From Apostichopus japonicus (taxonomy: Eukaryota; Echinodermata; Holothuroidea; Aspidochirotida; Stichopodidae): a stretch of 64,000 nucleotides of DNA. Below, piece by piece: positions 62,977 to 64,000 of this stretch (the stretch's first letter is position 1; the number at the start of each line of letters is the position of its first letter). Position numbers and translations under genes: made by a program. The stretch is taken from positions 35,119,501-35,183,500 of the forward strand of contig NC_092568.1 in NCBI RefSeq assembly GCF_037975245.1. Reading direction: 5' to 3'. The notes beneath the pieces were generated by a model that was given only the letters and a program-made list of their open reading frames with translations, searched no databases and was not told where the DNA came from.

Positions 62977-64000
62977 CAAGCCTACACCTTAAGGGTCGGC
63001 ATACCCAATTAGTGCTAATTATGGGCAGATTAATTTTGTCTGCAGGCTGGATTGAGTCGTTGTGGGACCGATTTGGCACATGGACTGCTGCCTATTCAGA
63101 ACCCCTGATTTAAATAATATTTTTTAAGTAATATGATAGCCTATGATCATGTTAGCATTGATGATAATGTGATCATAATATATTTATAACATACTGTAAG
63201 TGGATGAGTGTCTGGTTTATAAGTATACAGTATGTATAAATATTAGATAAAACCAAAGTATAACTGGCCAATAATCTGAATGGAAAATATACCAAAAATT
63301 CAGAGCTCTGGTAAAATATGGTCAGTTGTTTATATTTTGCAAAAAAAAGGGATTTCTAGAAACTTATCCTTTGTTTTCATTATCCCTTAATAATACCAGA
63401 TCTAACACAATACTGCGAAACAGGCAGGGAGCCTTTTAATTTTCCGTAATTAATAATTTCTGACAACATCTTGGTGGTAGTTGAACTTGGTTCGAAATTT
63501 AACATACCCGGTAATTCAGCAGGGAATTGGTAAACAATGGGCAAATACATTTTGCAATGCATGCAATTATTTTGGAACAAGTTAAAACTTTATCCTTAGT
63601 TGTCACTATCCTATGACAAAACTCAATTGACCCTCATAAAAAAAAGGAATGCTTCAATGTTTTTTAAACTTATGCCTGAATATAGTTAATATAATATGAA
63701 ATTGTTTCAATCAAAACCGTTTCATTTCTGGTTGCAATCCCCTCGATTCCTTCTTCACATCTTACTTTTGTCATCGAGTGCAATCTTTCATGAAATTGTG
63801 CATAAAGAACACATTTCCTCATTCCATTTTAACCTAGCAGCATCTTAACCTCAGGCGTAACCGATTCATCCCGTTTAAAGTATCCAGTGAGTGTAGTCGC
63901 ACTGGTTACTTCTGCGCTGTTGCGGGAGGAAAGAAGGTCACAAACTTGCTCCGATTTGGGAACAAACTAGGTCACGACTTCTCGCAATTGAAATTCCAAG

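Larger units (their letters stand above)
61770..64000 (+). other. Start of the intron after the FN3 exon
   Basis: It begins with donor GTAAGC and continues to the window edge. It holds a poly-G run near 61920, short ATTA repeats near 62130 and 62195, and the 17-bp minisatellite (62288-62976) with its 69-bp interruption. After 62976 I see only AT-rich sequence; no further FN3 or SPRY exon is recognisable. Confidence 0.75.

Noticed and set aside
62506-63079. Minus-strand open frames of 157 and 183 codons rich in Tyr, Ser, His and Pro
   Set aside because: They are translations of the 17-bp minisatellite, open in several frames with the same periodicity.

Overview
The window is animal nuclear DNA, not microbial. 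It is AT-rich, has almost no long open reading frames, and holds five short exons with canonical AG/GT borders, long introns full of minisatellites, a tRNA-derived SINE and a Penelope-like fragment. Together the five exons encode 209 codons of one protein on the + strand: coiled coil, COS box, and the start of a fibronectin type III domain. The order, spacing and residues match the TRIM9/TRIM67 (class I TRIM) E3 ubiquitin ligases, which bind microtubules and act in neurons and axon guidance. The repeat types suggest a marine invertebrate deuterostome, possibly an echinoderm. That placement is inference and weak.

Layout: 1-24498 is 5' intron; no RING or B-box exon was found, so the first coding exon should lie upstream of the window. 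Coding exons are 24499-24594 (coiled coil), 27126-27218 (coiled coil), 34070-34210 (end of coiled coil, start of COS), 41368-41524 (COS box) and 61630-61769 (first part of FN3). The rest of FN3 and the expected PRY-SPRY domain should lie downstream of 64000. The introns between the exons are about 2.5, 6.9, 7.2 and 20.1 kb. Splice phases are 0, 0, 0, 1 and 0, and the coding frame is continuous throughout.

No second gene could be supported. The introns carry three clusters of a degenerate ~130-150 bp repeat rich in AGGTCA nuclear-receptor half-sites (DR1 and DR4 spacing). One cluster is interrupted by a SINE with a 9-bp target duplication. Other content is a Penelope-like tail with a 15-bp duplication, two hammerhead-ribozyme-like folds, a dispersed ~44-bp motif whose reverse complement contains a consensus splice donor, a ~246-bp inverted repeat, and about ten minisatellite arrays. 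Two of these arrays flank the FN3 exon closely.

I see no defence system, operon or other multi-gene system. The items most worth a second look are the repeat-borne receptor sites, the hammerhead-like folds, the donor-bearing dispersed motif, and the weak splice sites of the COS exon.
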